64,000 nucleotides of DNA from Trichoplusia ni (lineage: Eukaryota > Arthropoda > Insecta > Lepidoptera > Noctuidae): positions 248,001 to 312,000 of the forward strand of contig NW_020800309.1 in assembly GCF_003590095.1 (NCBI RefSeq). Direction: 5' to 3'. This document shows, piece by piece, positions 48,291-61,935 of the stretch; the stretch's first letter is position 1; every line of letters starts with the position of its first letter. Under the pieces are notes generated by a model. It saw nothing but the letters and a program-made list of their open reading frames with translations. It did no database searches and was not told where the DNA came from. The translations under genes and the position numbers were made by a program.

Positions 48291-49302
48291 AGAACGATTA
48301 CTGATCTAAGTAAAATTTTACCTGAAATATTTTTGTGTAATATGAACATAAACTATCCAAACAAAACAATCATTTTCAACCAAAAATTTAAATCACAATT
48401 ATCTAGTATTACCTTACGCGTTTAGTTAAGGAAAATACAAGGCCTAAAATGTAGGTTTACAAAATTGAGATCTAATTATCTGAAACATCGAATCAGTTTA
48501 CGTGGTGAGCTGAATTTTAATAGTTTATTGTAATTTACTTTGATATTAAATTGTTAAATCTACTACGGTTACTGTCAGTCTATGAATAATAATCAAATTT
48601 GAAGTAAGGGGTATTCTGATAGGTCAGAAATAGTTAATTAGTAATTTTACGTATTAGTTTTGTAATCTTATACTTTGGAATAATTAAGGAATTATTAAAT
48701 TGTATTCTTTGTATTTGACAGATTTTCCGTACACCGTGCCTTTATTTAAAAAGTATAAATTCTATGGTATTCTAAAATAAAATAAAAAGGATATATTATC
48801 ATATACTGTACCTTCAATACTTTGTAATATATTACGACGACCGTTCAGTTTTCGGTTTTTATTCTATTTTACGCAATAGTTATTACATTATTGGAAGACA
48901 TTTTTACATTACATAATTAATACCGCATAGAGAAAATTGTCTGAATGATACCCTTAAATACTGTAAAAGTTATGTAAAACGAAATTAAAATGTGTATTTC
49001 TAAACAAATATTTTTTTAATAAGTATTCGAACATAACATTTATTATTCGTGAAGGTTTGAAAAAATAAAAATACGGCTTAATTACATTAATGAAGCCGTA
49101 TTGTTACTGTAATAAATTAACACGTTATAATCGTAAATGGACAAATCAAGGTCAGTGTATTAGAATTGAAATTATTTCTGCCAGGAAAAATATTTCGTAC
49201 GGAATCCACGTTAATGAAATATTAAACAATTAACTGTAGTTGATATCTAGGATTCATATTTTGTATGTGTATAAAATTAAAAGTTCATAAAAAAATATTT
49301 AC

Positions 49303-49600
49303 CTCTTCAAAATCCAGGATAAAATAACTTTCACTAAATTCACAATTTGTCACTTTAATTTTAAATCACATACAAAAATAAAGTTAGTACTAATACCACA
49401 TTTCACGCTCAACAAAAATATAAAATTTTACAACCACCACAAAGTCCAAAAAAATTAATCGCACATTCGATCGCAAATATATAATCGCGACGTCGCGTGG
49501 AACGAACATCCATTAGCGACCGCCCGCAACGAGCTACGAAAACGCACTGGGGTGTCTTTACGTGCGAGCGTGCGAGAGAGACAACGATATTAAAGCAAGA
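49303..49600 (-). promoter_or_regulatory. Candidate - strand promoter and first exon
   Basis: A CpG-rich block (about 49460-49600) interrupts AT-rich DNA. On the - strand it contains TTATATAT at 49484-49477, which could act as a TATA box with a start near 49450. Downstream, after about 150 AT-rich bases with stops, lies a good splice donor, TTGAAGAG|GTAAAT, exon end at 49303. The layout mirrors the candidate at 4.5-4.8 kb on the other strand. No coding exon was identified, so this is an inference from composition and motifs. Confidence 0.35.
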
Positions 49601-51349
49601 GGGGTAGCCACTGAAATCTATATGGAGCTTATAAACTGGCCACGAAAATACTACGGAAGTTTCTGGCCATTCAGTTCTGATGTCAATAGGGTTTTGAAGA
49701 ATATTTGGCTGGTCTAGTGCTAATGGCTTTCATCGTTATATGCTGCCTATTGTGTACATATCAAGGAGTGCATTTAAAATCGAAACAGCGAATTTAGTTC
49801 AGTGTGTAAGTTGGATTCTCATTTTCTCACTTTAAAATGCGGCAGTTTATAAATAAAATTCGGCAGTAGAAAAAAATACTTGCCTGCGTATTCACTGGCA
49901 GAACTTTTTCTCTAAATTTAAAGTTAAACCGAAGTTCTATAAGTACTAAAATTTATTAGATATTGTAGATACCAAGAAGTTCTTTTGACGATGATCAAAC
50001 GTGGTATAATATTATTAAGATTACCTTGAAGCATCTGCCTTAGAAATCTCTGGTCCTTTGATCATTCGAAGCCCTAAAGGAATTATAGTAGATTGTATAG
50101 TAAAATGGACTGACGCTTCCGTTTTACAAGGATTCCTCGGCATTCTAGGTCCTTCCAAATTATGATTTATAAGTAAAGATACCAAAATTTAAAATGTACG
50201 GTTTTTTGGCGTCTTGAATAAATGCTTCAAAGTTTGATACTGGGTTTGGGATTTGATTAAATTTGGACTACTTTTCTTAGTTGTAAAAGGTTTTTATTTC
50301 AATAGCCATGCCGTAACAACCCAAAAAATCCAGTTGCCGGTATCAAGCCTGTCAATTTGACATTTCAATAGGAATTCCAGTTGCCATCCAAACCTTCGTA
50401 GTCATTATATTTCTATCTTTTATAATAAACATACGTCACATATTTTTCCCTTCGTTAATCTACGGAGTCGTGGAAAGGACTATTGTTGTGACAGGGTCCT
50501 TTCCAACTTAATATATTGCAATTTTCGGACCCGACATGTTTTGGCTTTCCCAAATTTGTTTACTTTCCTAATGCGGACATTTCTCTTAGCATGTTTGAAT
50601 ATCTACAACAAATATTATTCTATGGACTTATTAGATGATTGGACATGGAAATGCACTAAGCATACTGTATTTCTAAGAAAGATACAATTCGGTTAAGTGT
50701 TGTAACATACGGTCTCGATAAATGGGAGAAATTAAATGCTTTGACATTTTGATTTTCTGAATTTAGAGACTAAAAACAGGAAATTGTAGCTCTAACTGTA
50801 GATGCTAAAAGTTTATAGTCGTAATGATGTCAAGCTGAAGATATCATTATTATAACAAGGAATCTAGACCAGCTAAATACATAATAATAATCTTGGTGAA
50901 ATTGGAGTTAAACATTTAATTAACGGCCTATTCAAAAAAAATATAGTCATAAACATATTTTGCCTCTCTGTGCCAAAATGATCAAGCTTCGTTAGAGCCT
51001 TTAAGAAATTCCTTTTCAAAGGATCCTTTTTCAATCCGTGTCGGGATTCAAACAGCTCTTGTACCTGCAATTACTTGGAAGCAACGTTTTTTTTGCCATT
51101 ACGTTTTATTGTACGGAAGGCTGATCTGCCATTTTTGTTTTCACTCTTATACCTACTCATATTAGCATTTTTAGAACCTTAATTATAACGTGTTCGTATT
51201 TTAACCTTTAATTCAGGAATAAATTATTATTTACAAAACTACCTAATAATGATTTTTGGGGTCAAAGGCTGTAATGAAATGAAATCATTTATTCTGCAAA
51301 TAGTATAGACGTCATAACTTCTATATGTAATTTTTAAGGTAATTGGAGT

Positions 51350-51520
51350 TGAATCTGATCTACTAAGACTCCGCGATCTGTCCGTAAGTCATCTGTATTT
51401 CATGAACTGTATTAGCTAGACAGTTGAAAATTTCACTGTAGACTTGGATTCCTCTTGCCATTAAAATAATTTAAACTAACAATAAAGAGTCACGAGTCCG
51501 ACTCGCGCTTGGTCGGTTTA
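51350..51520 (+). repeat. GGGTTCCGT-family copy
   Basis: CTACTAAGACTCCGCGATCT, then TTTCATGAACTG and TAGCTAGACAGTTGAAAATT, ending CACGAGTCCGACTCGCGCTT followed by GGTCGG. This is one of the clearest copies in the window. Confidence 0.72.
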
Positions 51521-52104
51521 TTTTAAGATTTAAGATGTTTGAATCCACTAAAATTTACGACCACACATATAAATCAATATCGTGACAATTCCTTCATCAG
51601 ATTGAGTGGTATCATCTTTATTTCTGGATTATGTAAAAAATACATTACATCTGCATATTTTTTTGCTTGCGATTGTAACATAAGTGAATCACCTTTCATT
51701 CATTTATTGATGACAACCTGATTCAATGTTAAATGAAAGAACATTTGAATAAATAGATCCGGAATGTTATAAGAAAATTCTGACACATTTCTTAGAAAGT
51801 CTTCATAAATGACAAGTTTTTTTATGTATCCAACCAATTAGAAAAAAGCCAAGACCAAACTCGATTGAATGCAAATGTAATTAGTAATGTTGTGAAGTTC
51901 CGAGATACGCTTGTATGAAAATCACGGTAGATATAGTATTACTATCTCTTGGGGACCAACTCTATTAATTAATTGAGACGTTAGACAAACTGTTACTATA
52001 AATACATGTACTGTTTTGCTATAATCTTGATCTACGTTATTGATTGACCAAAATGCTTTTGACATTTAGCGCGAAAGTCATGAACAAAGTTTTCGTCATT
52101 GAGG

Positions 52105-52350
52105 ATGATGATGTTTTTAAGTTCCGTGCCTAAAAGGTGAAATGCACTAAGGGATCGGTACAAATAGCCAAATAGGATACCAAAAACATTAAAACAAAAA
52201 AAAAAACAAACAAAATTAACCCCTCTATCATATTCGTGACAGTGATAACCGTTGTTGAAACTTTTGTTATTATAGCAGTATCAGAATACAGCAATTTACT
52301 GCCTAGCTATCACGTTCATTGGATTCAGTCCGATGACAAGTGAGCCGACA
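52105..52350 (-). repeat. GGGTTCCGT-family copy, inverted
   Basis: On the - strand the copy reads AATGAACGTGATAGCTAGGC, then CTGCTATAATAACAA, and ends CTTTTAGGCACGGAACTT. It is the same family in opposite orientation. Confidence 0.6.
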
Positions 52351-53002
52351 TCGGTGCCGCAACTACTAACATCGGACATCCTACATAACCCAAAAACGAA
52401 AAGCATTATTTTTTCTCAATATTATTACCCTGTTTCTACGGAACTCTGAATATCGTAATTCCGGTTCACACTTGAAAGGTTTTTATTCTGTTTCAGCGCT
52501 GTTTCATATGTCATATCAATGATGATAATTATACAGAAAATCCATGAGTCGAACAAAATTACAAGTATTTTCGTTACATTAAAACTACTTCTAACAAAAA
52601 CCAAACGCACCCCCAAAAAGCATTAAACTAAGTCAACAATACCACACTCTCAGGTAATCCTATAATCACTTTTTATGTGAAACACTTTAAAATAGTATTT
52701 TCTATAGTAATTACAGCGACCGTTAGCACTAATCTGAGATGAGATTCAGGAGAAAACATCAGACGCAGCTGTCGTGTGTTCCAAAGAGATATTTGAGTGA
52801 AGATTAGAAGATATTTATGTGTCCCCGCGACAATCTTGATTGTAGAGCTTTGAGAAACGCTGAAACGAGAGTTCGTTTGTTTTGGAATACGTATGTTTCT
52901 GTGCTTCTTGCACTGTTGGGTAGTATGTATTGCGTTGCAAGGGTCAAATATTAGTAGCATTTTATTTTTTCTGTAGGTACTTGCTTTTGTGAATCTTTAA
53001 AA

Positions 53003-55289
53003 TCTATACATATAATAAAATTGTAGAAAAGTGAAAACTGTACATTGAATATTTTTAAAAAAGAATAATTGGAGGGTGGTCTAGGAACGATTCCGATGCC
53101 GAAAATATGATTTTTAGAATTTTTGTCTGTTTGTCTGTTTGTCTGTATGTATGTCCGGAAAGATCTCGGAAAGTACTGGATAGATTTGATTCATATTTTC
53201 AGAGAATATCAACAAGAGGTCCGGTCAACATAGTTTTTAATTATTATTTCGCTTTTCGATACAGGGGGTGAGCAGGAGCCTTTTATATCTATACACAAAT
53301 ATCAAATTATCTCATAAACTACTGAATATATTTCGTTCAAATTTTGCATGAACCTTATCGTACACATGATACAACAAATATACAAAAACCATAACGCTAC
53401 TATGCAGGGGGCATGAGCAGTAAAGTTTTAAATTTTTGGACTCACCCGTAACATCGTGTAATACAATTATGAGGTGTATTTTCACCCCATTGAGTAGTAG
53501 GCAGCACGGTCATCAATTTACTCAAAAAACATCACGCTATTTATCTTGAGACTTTTGGTGGGGCAATAATATATTTTTTCGAAAGTAAATCATTTTCACA
53601 AAATCAGTCATTTTATTCTCTTTTAAGTCTAATGTAGACCTAGCGCGACAATAAGAAAAATAAACTATTAATACTTTTATTATTATTATTTTGATGCAAA
53701 TGTTACTTCGTAATCGGTACATTCTTGAAACAAAGGAACTTAAATTATTTTTATTTTTATTGGTGTACTAAAATTACTCAAGTTGAAATGTGGAATGCCG
53801 TAATATGATTTTGTGTTTATTTACGATAGGTGTATATACCTATGTTTTCAGCTCGGTAATGTTGGCGATGCTAATCAAGATAAAATAATTCGTAGTGACA
53901 CTCAACCCAAAGTTACATGTAGTTCACATTGATCTCATCTATAATTATGCATAACAATAAATTACTGAACGACACAGTTAATTATATTACCTTGGTTCAT
54001 CTGTAACAACTAGCAACAAAAATATTAACTTTCAAACAAAAAAAAAGCCTTTCAAACAATGAAATAATGTTTTCTTAAATTTGCAACATTACATAGGCCA
54101 AAAGTATTTCGGATAGAAAAGCCCAGAAAACTTGCATAAAAACTTCATAATAGGTATGCAATGTGAAAGATCTGTACGACCAAAGCTATCAATGAATAAG
54201 AGCGTACGCTAGAAGGTTTTTGACATTATGTATCTATTGATAGAATAATGTCTACTGATAACTGGGATTTTTCAATATTTTAACGATTTGATTGGTCTAC
54301 ATCCGCCATTACAGAGACCGCACACGTGGCCCTTCCAAAGATTCCTTTAACAATTTATTGTAATCTCTACTTATTTAAAATTTTCATGAAAGCGTTTATC
54401 TGGGCGCAATTTTGCAAAATCTTATATCTTATGGCACTATGTAACATCCACAGTTACCGAGCCCGACTCTCACTTCACCAGCTCTGTCCACAAAAATAAT
54501 TTGACATCTTATTTATATCGTCAGAAAACATCGTGTGTGAAAATAACAACTGTCTGGCTATCACTGTTCCTGAGAAACAGCCAGGTGACAGACAGACGAA
54601 CGGACACTGGGGCCTCAGTAGTATGGTTCTGGTTTACCTCTTTGGTTACAGTATAATAATAATTTTATGATACCTCATAATCACTGTCATAATCCGTCTA
54701 GCAATTTCAGGTGTAGGCCGGCCCAAGAACAGACGTACTCGAAAATCATAACCCACCCAATTAGAAAATGGAAACCCTCGAAAGTAAAACCTTTTTAGCA
54801 GAAGTGCTAAGACTGAGTTATACCTTCTGTTATTTTTTCATACTTGCAACCCCCCCCCCCCCATTTTTAAACGGCTCGATTTGTCAAACATGTCTTAACG
54901 AACACTCGCACATAATTTACGTTTAAATTAAAATTGTACAATTCGTTCGGAAGCTATGATGTCACAGACAGACAGGCAGGCAGGCAGATATGTCAAAGTT
55001 ATAAGCCCCTCTTTTTGGGATTAAATAGATAAAGTCATTAAAACAGCTGTGAAATATTTGACACCAGGATAGTATCGTAAACGATGAAATGTGTTTGATC
55101 CAAACATTTGATAGTCTTTGGGCGGCTCAAGATTCATTATAATTTAGAAAAAAAAGCAAGCTTAAAATGTAAAAAAGAAGTGTTTCATTTTCAATATTGC
55201 ATTACATTTTTGCGATGACCGTTATTATTAAACTTCATAGTTGTTCACATCTTGAAAATCACGCAGACAAAGTCGCGGGCAACAGCTAG
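53003..55289 (+). mobile_element. Large non-autonomous Helitron, left arm (2287 bp)
   Basis: It starts TCTATACATATAATAAAATT after an A (53002) and ends ACGCAGACAAAGTCGCGGGC, AACAGCTAG, followed by T (55290). The A|T target, 5' TC, 3' CTAG and lack of duplication all fit a Helitron. No transposase frame is present, so it relies on an autonomous partner. A (TGTCTGTT)n tract lies near the 5' end, and a run of 13 C at 54850-54862. A second copy of the family lies inverted at 61163-63915. Similarity stops exactly at the termini, so the two are separate insertions. Confidence 0.9.
54456..54655 (-). repeat. GGGTTCCGT-family segment within the left Helitron
   Basis: On the - strand it reads GTCTGTCACCTGGCTGTTTC, then AACAGTGATAGCCAGACAGT and TTATTTTCACACACGATG, and ends GAGAGTCGGGCTCGGT. 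The segment is shared with the right arm (61759-61935), so it was already part of the Helitron before the copies spread. Confidence 0.7.
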
Positions 55290-58230
55290 TGTATAGATGT
55301 TTTTGCTCTAATACATAAATTTCATGCTAATTCAACTCTTACTATCAACGGTAAAGAAATACTTCATAGAATGGGTAGTAGATTGTTAGTAGTTTACCAC
55401 TCAAAATACTATTTTACAAGGTTAATAAAAATAAAACTGATAATATACGAAAGACCGAACGAAGCATAGTTATACCAAGCGCAACATAACTTGGACGCTT
55501 TGGAAAAGAAATAAAAGATTATAGGAGCGAGATCAAAGTATACTATCACAGTTTGTAGGATAAAGATGGCAATATTTTATGACTAACTCCAGCAACTTAA
55601 AATGCACTTGCCGTAAGAATTGTGGTTACTGATACAAAATACTTAACAGAATTTGTTTGGTTTATTTTTAATCTCCCGCTCGTTTTAAAGCCCCAACACA
55701 CACGTTCTCTGCCTAAACTGTAATAAAAGTAAACGCATCTGTACCTATACGCTTTTATTACTTTTGACCGCAAAACGTAAATTCTTTTTATGGTCTTTTA
55801 AATCGTATTCCGATTTATTAGCTTATATTTTTAGCGTTCGATTTTGATTTTCTATTTATTTGGTTCATTTGGCGTTTTATTATTTATTTACTCATCCATG
55901 ATAGAACATATTATAGTATTGGGAGCAGTTTCTTTTTGTTCGATATTTTTACGGTTCTTTGCAAATTTTAACCGTTTCAACCCAATGACTTATTAATATC
56001 ATAGACACTGTGTTCACTCCAACATTTCTTTCGCCTTGGGTCAGCTATAAATTTTCCGATGCCACTAACTTGGCACTTCATAGTTTTCATCTGGGTATTT
56101 TTCTATTGAAATCTTGCGTTGGTATTGGGATTGAATTTTATACTTAAGTATTTCAAATACTGGTTGATTTTTCTCATTCTCATTCTTTATGAGATGATAG
56201 GTGGTTATATGAACTCCTAAATAAATAAAACAAGTAAAACCGAGACGGTAGCCGAAAGAGAATCCTTATAATCTAAACCCACAAAATAGCCACAACAAAT
56301 ACTTACAATACATTTGTAACCAAACGCAAATATTATTGGTACACGTATTTGGGAAAATATAAAGAGGGAATAAATTCCCCACACAGACGGTAGCACGCAT
56401 AATCGAATATCGCCCACTATTCGAGGGCCTGTAAGTAAAGAAAGATGAATAACAGATGTGGCTCTAATTTGATGGATGGAGAAATTTGTCGTTTCGTTGT
56501 TTACTCAATAATATGGAATACTGCCAAGACTTCATGTTTGGTTATTCCGTCGATGTAATGTTCTGGAGTGAAAGGATCTGGTACGGTTGTTACTGTTTTA
56601 TGGTTACCGACCTCTTTGATTAATTCAGCATTTGTATCATGTTCATGACTTGGTTCTGATTAATATGGATTACTATCAATATTTGTTTGAGCGATTATGT
56701 TACTCACTCGTATGGGGGAACCTTTTCTACACTTATTTTTTGCGTTGCAGTTTACTATGTATGTACCTATGTGGGTAAGAAAATATTTGGTGCTAGAGAA
56801 CAGTTTCTCTATCATTATAATGAGGTAAAAAAACTATGTGATGTTGTAGAGGGTAATGTCTGATATTTAAGAATCGATTTCGATAATAACTAACTAATAG
56901 AAAGATATGATTTCACACAATGTAAGTACGCGAATAATATAGTGGGCTAGGCCCAGTAAGAAACACAAGTAGCTTAGTACACTACGACACAGTGTATGAA
57001 AATGTCGCGGTGGCTTTGCAAGTTTTTATACGGTCTTGTGTGCACAAAAGTAACCTGGGTTTTTGTTATATCAATTGATATGGTAATAGATGACGTCATG
57101 AAAAACCTGGATTTAAATTATTGTAATACAAAATCGCCAACCCGCAGTTGGCTGCCGTATTGATCAACGCTTAGCCTTTTCCAAATTCTCTATCTAGCAA
57201 GGGAGACATTTAAAGGTCAGTATTGCTATAAAAAAACCATAGTTGCATGCTTTATGTGAAATATTTTCAGGCACTCCACAACGCACTGCGTTTCAGCTAT
57301 AAAAACAAAGAGAGGAAGAATTTGCATCCAATCACATTGAGTGGCCTCTGCTAACGGTCCACCCGCACCTCTTTTTAAACTCCAATATCTCTATAAAATA
57401 TACCACCTTTATTTCAGTATAACACATTGTGAGTTTATATGCAAATATATTATTGTAGCTTCGTGGAAGTTTTGAAATAATACATGTATTATTGCGGTAC
57501 AAAATAACGAGTTCAGAAATTTTAATGCCTTCAATAACAGCTTAAATATGTTCGTTGTAAAAAACAGTAAAACAGTTTTAATAAGATTTTTGATATCATT
57601 ATTTAGGTACTTTATTAATTCTGTAGGTATTTATAATCTTTGAACAACTGTTTGGCACAGCCATTTTCCTATATGGGGATAGGTTTAGAGCATTGATTAC
57701 CAAACAAGCTTACTGCCGGGTTGGTGATCAAGGTATTAATCTTCTTCTCAACTTTGGTAAAAAATCAGTAACAAAAAAAAATATTTTTGATTAATACAGC
57801 TTCCGGCTAAAGTACCACAAAATATGTGAAAATCTAAAATTAATCCCAAAAAAGCTTTTATAAAGCCACATTTCAATATGTACTAATCTTTGTGAAGTAT
57901 TTTACAAAACATAAATGAAACACATCCCATTAATACAATTTCAGCTAACCAATCATTGGTCATGTCATGCATTAATTAATAAAATTGATTGAAATGTCCA
58001 AAATAATTTCTGCGTTCAGGCCCATTTGATTAGCTGATTAATATATGAAAATTGATCTACATTTCAGATGGTGTGAATATTTGGTGTAAAAGTCATACAA
58101 TTTGAATGTAAATAATATTTTGTTTCATAATAATCGGCTTGTTGATAAAATCAGGCCTTTAACAATGAATACTAACAATGAAATATTTTTTAGCTGCATT
58201 AGCACAACCGCACTTCAAAAATGTAATAAC

Positions 58231-58554
58231 ATAATAGGGATGATGACGGGGTATAAAAAGAAAAAAATCTCATTAGTCCCTCAGTTAGATAATTGAAAAG
58301 TATGAGACACGTATTTTTTCCTTTTTCAGATAAACTAGAATTGACAAAGATTAACTGCTTTAAAGTTTAGGAGAGGGGGTTGTGACGTAATGATAGAGTA
58401 AAATTTATACTCAATCGTGACGTCACGCGTAAGTTTCATTCACTGTAATTTGGTCAATTTATGTTTGCGGGACAAATTAAAAAATACGTATCCATTATTA
58501 TACAAAAAACTACAAGACGGATACTGCAAAAAAATTTGTCATCATCCCTATTAT
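58231..58554. mobile_element. MITE with 17-bp perfect terminal inverted repeats
   Basis: ATAATAGGGATGATGAC at 58231-58247 and its exact inverse at 58538-58554 bound a 324-bp AT-rich segment without coding capacity. A related left end lies at 15237. The superfamily is not assigned, because the flanking ATAAT/ATTAT is part of the inverted repeat and no separate target duplication is clear. Confidence 0.72.
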
Positions 58555-59365
58555 TTTTACTAAACTTTATCGTGCATCTCAGGATCGTGCACCACCATTG
58601 AGTCTGTTTTAGCTGTACTAAAAATTTACCATGACAAACTCAATCAAACGCTTTCGGTAAGACAACTTTTAATTTCACCAAAAACATTCTTTTTTTTGGT
58701 TCTTTCTAAAGTATTTTTTTTTAATTCCGATTTCCAACGATCGAGCACCGCCATGTTACATTATCGTGGCTAATTGACGATGCGGTTACGTTAAATGAGG
58801 CTTGCGAGTATGGATGCAATTGGGGCATGACCTTGAGAGCCGCCTTTAGGCACTCCAATCCCGTAATTTTAAGTTTTAATTATTATCTTTCGAGCTCAAA
58901 GGTAAATAGCCAGAAAGCTGCGGTTTATTTAATGTTTTAAAATGTGTTTTAATGTTTTTACTTAAACAGCTGGTTCATTAAATAATGTATCTTACCCGCA
59001 TGTACATATATTTGTGGTTTTCGTATTTACCAGTTATCGCATTTGGATGGGGTTTTCTTATTAAATTAAAAATTAACCTTGATGCGAACATATTTTGTGT
59101 AGAATTTTACTTTAAATATGTAAATCTGTATTTTACAACATTGACAGTTTTTTTTGTAAATTTCTGAATACATAATATGAAAGCTAACATAACTAGATCG
59201 ACCTTGTGACCTACATAACCTCAGCACTGGCAAGTTTCCTCGAAATCTGTATCGCAAATTGAAAGCTTTGATTGAAAGTAGAACGAAACGCTGTACATTT
59301 TTTATTTGATTGATAAAAACTAAGTGACGGCAAGTTATAATATGTAGTTTTAACTACAACTAGCT

Positions 59366-59480
59366 TTTGGTAACTGGGTTGAGGAGGTCCTTGTAAAACA
59401 CTGGTATCTAGCTGAATCCAGTTAGACTGGATGCCGACCCCAACATTGTTGGGAAAAGAATAGGCCGATGATGAAGTTAT
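59366..59480 (-). repeat. Dispersed repeat, inverted copy of the 37.76-kb family
   Basis: On the - strand it reads CATCATCGGCCTATTCTTTT, then GTTGGGGTCGGCATCCAGTC, TGGATTCAGCTAGATACCAG and TGTTTTACAAGGACCTCCTC. This parallels 37755-37900 closely. Confidence 0.7.
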
Positions 59481-61758
59481 GTAGCTTTTGAGTCAAAACC
59501 AACTCAGTGGCGTAGTTGTGTATTTATTTATTTTTCATACGATAATATTTAGTTAGTTTTTCACGAAGATGTAATATTAAGATGGACGACGGATAAACAA
59601 AAAATAACGTAGGCGAGCGAGGACGGGAGTAGGTACTGAGGCGAGGGCGGCATCGATGCACGTAAGCGTAATGAGCGTAGCTAGCTCCGTTGTGCGAGCT
59701 ACAACTATGATCGAAATGTTTGCTGTTTAAATTAATCTACAATCCATCTATCTCTATTAAAAACTTTTTTGATTTTTATCAATTTGTCGGGTTCTAATAA
59801 TTAATATGTGAAATGTATTTAATTGTTTTGCTTTTATGTTCTTAGAAATTGCAAAAAGCTGTGAAATGGTAATACATTTCAGTATTTTTCATACCATATA
59901 CACAATTATTTGTTTTATCAAAATTACTGTCTTCCCATCAAACCTTAAATAAACAAAGTAGATAAGAGGTCAATTAACGTTTTGTTTTTCTTTTCGGTAA
60001 CATTCGTGGCAAAAAACTGAATTTTAATTTCTGATAAAACTATCTCTACTACAGTCTAACCCACGATCTCTTCTATCTCGTTCAAATATTCCCCAACAGC
60101 CTCATAATATTGCATTAGCATTTCTGGAGCAAATTCCTGGCATACAGCTCAAATAATAAATTTCATCCACCTTTTCAATATGGCGTCAGATAGATGCCGT
60201 GATGACTTAAGCATTGCCTCTTTGCTATTATTATTCGGAAGAAAGTGAGGAGCTCAAAACTTAGTGTGAGCTGCATATTCAATAGGATATTTTCTAGTAC
60301 GATGAGAGAATACTAATATTTTTTTCATAAGGAGCGATATTGATCAACCACATTTTTCAGAAGATGGTAATTTGGAATGCAATGAGGTTTTGAATGAGCG
60401 TGGTTGTGAATACTGGAGTGATGAAAATTTACTGCTTAATTATGGATGTGGTAAATTCTAATACGACATAACAGAAATAAAATTAATTATCTTATTATTT
60501 TCAGAAAAATAAAAGTAGCCTTTAATTTTAAGAAAGTTAAAGTATTTTTCTTTAACTTTATCGGATGCATTTGCGGGTAAAGTTGGTGTAAAGAATAACA
60601 AAATGTACAGTTTCCATAAATCAAGTATAAGGATAATTTACGAATTGAGTCGACCTCTTCAGCCTTCCCTTCAAATTAATATTTGTATCAAATTTCAATT
60701 AACAAATAAATTACATTACCGAATTTATAAAGCAACTGCATTAAAAAAAGCAACCAAAAGCCGCCCATCCCTATCAGTTAATTAAACACAACCAATAAAT
60801 TTTAAAAAGATACAATCAATCTGTCTGTAATTAGTTGGTGTGCAATTGAACCTGGCTTGTTTGGCACAACACCAACTAGGCACTGGGGTACTGCAGTACA
60901 CTTCGATTTTCCACTAATAGCTTTCTTGGAATTAAGAAGTCAGTTGTCGTTCGCAATTGTAAGTGAGGGGCGATGAACTGTTACTTATTGCAGAGTTGGA
61001 TTGCAATAAATTTGTTACGAATATTAATGGGTTCAATTTGAGTTTGGGGTCGCGTTTTTTAGATGACTGGAGTCTTAGTTCTGATAGGGAAAAGTCGGTA
61101 GAGTCACTGGAGTCTTTCCTCCTTGTATTCTCTAGGGACCTTGCCAACCTTTTTAGTAAATACTAGCTGTTGCCCGCGACTTTGTCTGCGTGATTTTCAA
61201 GATGTGAAAAACTATGAAGTTTAATAATAACGATCATAGTAAAAATGTAATGCAATATTGAAAATGAAACACTTTTTTTATATTTTATGTTGCTTTTTTA
61301 TTTCTAAATTATAATAAATCTTGAGCGGCCTAAAAACTATCAAATGTTTGAATCAAACACATTTCATCGTTTACGATACTATCCTCGTGTCAAATATTTC
61401 ACAGCTGTTTTAATGACTTTTTCTTATTTAATCCCAAAAAGAGGGGTTTATAACTTTGACATATCTGCCTGCCTGTCTGTCTGTGACATCATAGCTTCCG
61501 AACGAATTGAACTATTTTAGTTTTCGTTTAGACATGTTTGACAAATCATCAGGGGAGGGGGGGTGCAAGTAGGAAAAAATAACAGAAGGTATAACTCAGT
61601 CTTAGCACTTCTGCTAAAAATGTTTTACTTTCGAAATTTTCCATTTACTAATTGGGTGGGTTATGATTTTCGAGCACGTCTGTTCTTGGGACGGCCTACA
61701 CCTGAAATTGCTAGACGGATTATGACAGTGATTATGAGGTGTCATAAAATTATGATTG

Positions 61759-61935
61759 TACTGTAACCAAAGAGGTAAACCAGAACCATATTACTGAGGC
61801 CCCGGTGTCCGTTTGACTGTCTGTCATCTGGCTGTTTCTCAGGAACAGTGATAGCCAGACAGTTGTTATTTTCACACACGATGTTTCGGAGTGACAGAGT
61901 GACGGAGCTGGTGAAGTGAGAGTCGGGCTCGGTAA
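61759..61935 (+). repeat. GGGTTCCGT-family segment within the right Helitron
   Basis: CCGTTTGACTGTCTGTCATC, then TGGCTGTTTCTCAGGAACAG and GAGAGTCGGGCTCGGT. It is the counterpart of 54456-54655 in the left arm. Confidence 0.7.

Larger units (their letters stand above)
42430..49302. other. AT-rich stretch with scattered dispersed repeats
   Basis: A LINE-tail-like word lies near 42510-42545 and another near 46190-46250. Copies of the GGGTTCCGT family lie at 45.0, 45.8 and 47.5 kb. No host exon was recognised; frames such as 43446-43688 (-) look like chance. Confidence 0.5.
49601..53002. other. AT-rich stretch with two repeat copies
   Basis: Two copies of the GGGTTCCGT family lie at 51.35-51.52 kb (+) and 52.1-52.35 kb (-). 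No recognisable exon. Confidence 0.5.
55290..61162. other. Spacer between the two Helitron arms
   Basis: AT-rich DNA with an inverted-repeat MITE at 58.2 kb, a LINE-tail-like word near 57128-57200 (AAAATCGCCAACCCGCAGTT), a dispersed repeat at 59.4 kb and a GC-rich patch at 59610-59715 (GGCGAGCGAGGACGGGAGTA). A GC-richer segment at 60930-61162, touching the right arm, is open on both strands (71 codons on -, 67 on +), but I do not recognise either product. Confidence 0.5.
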
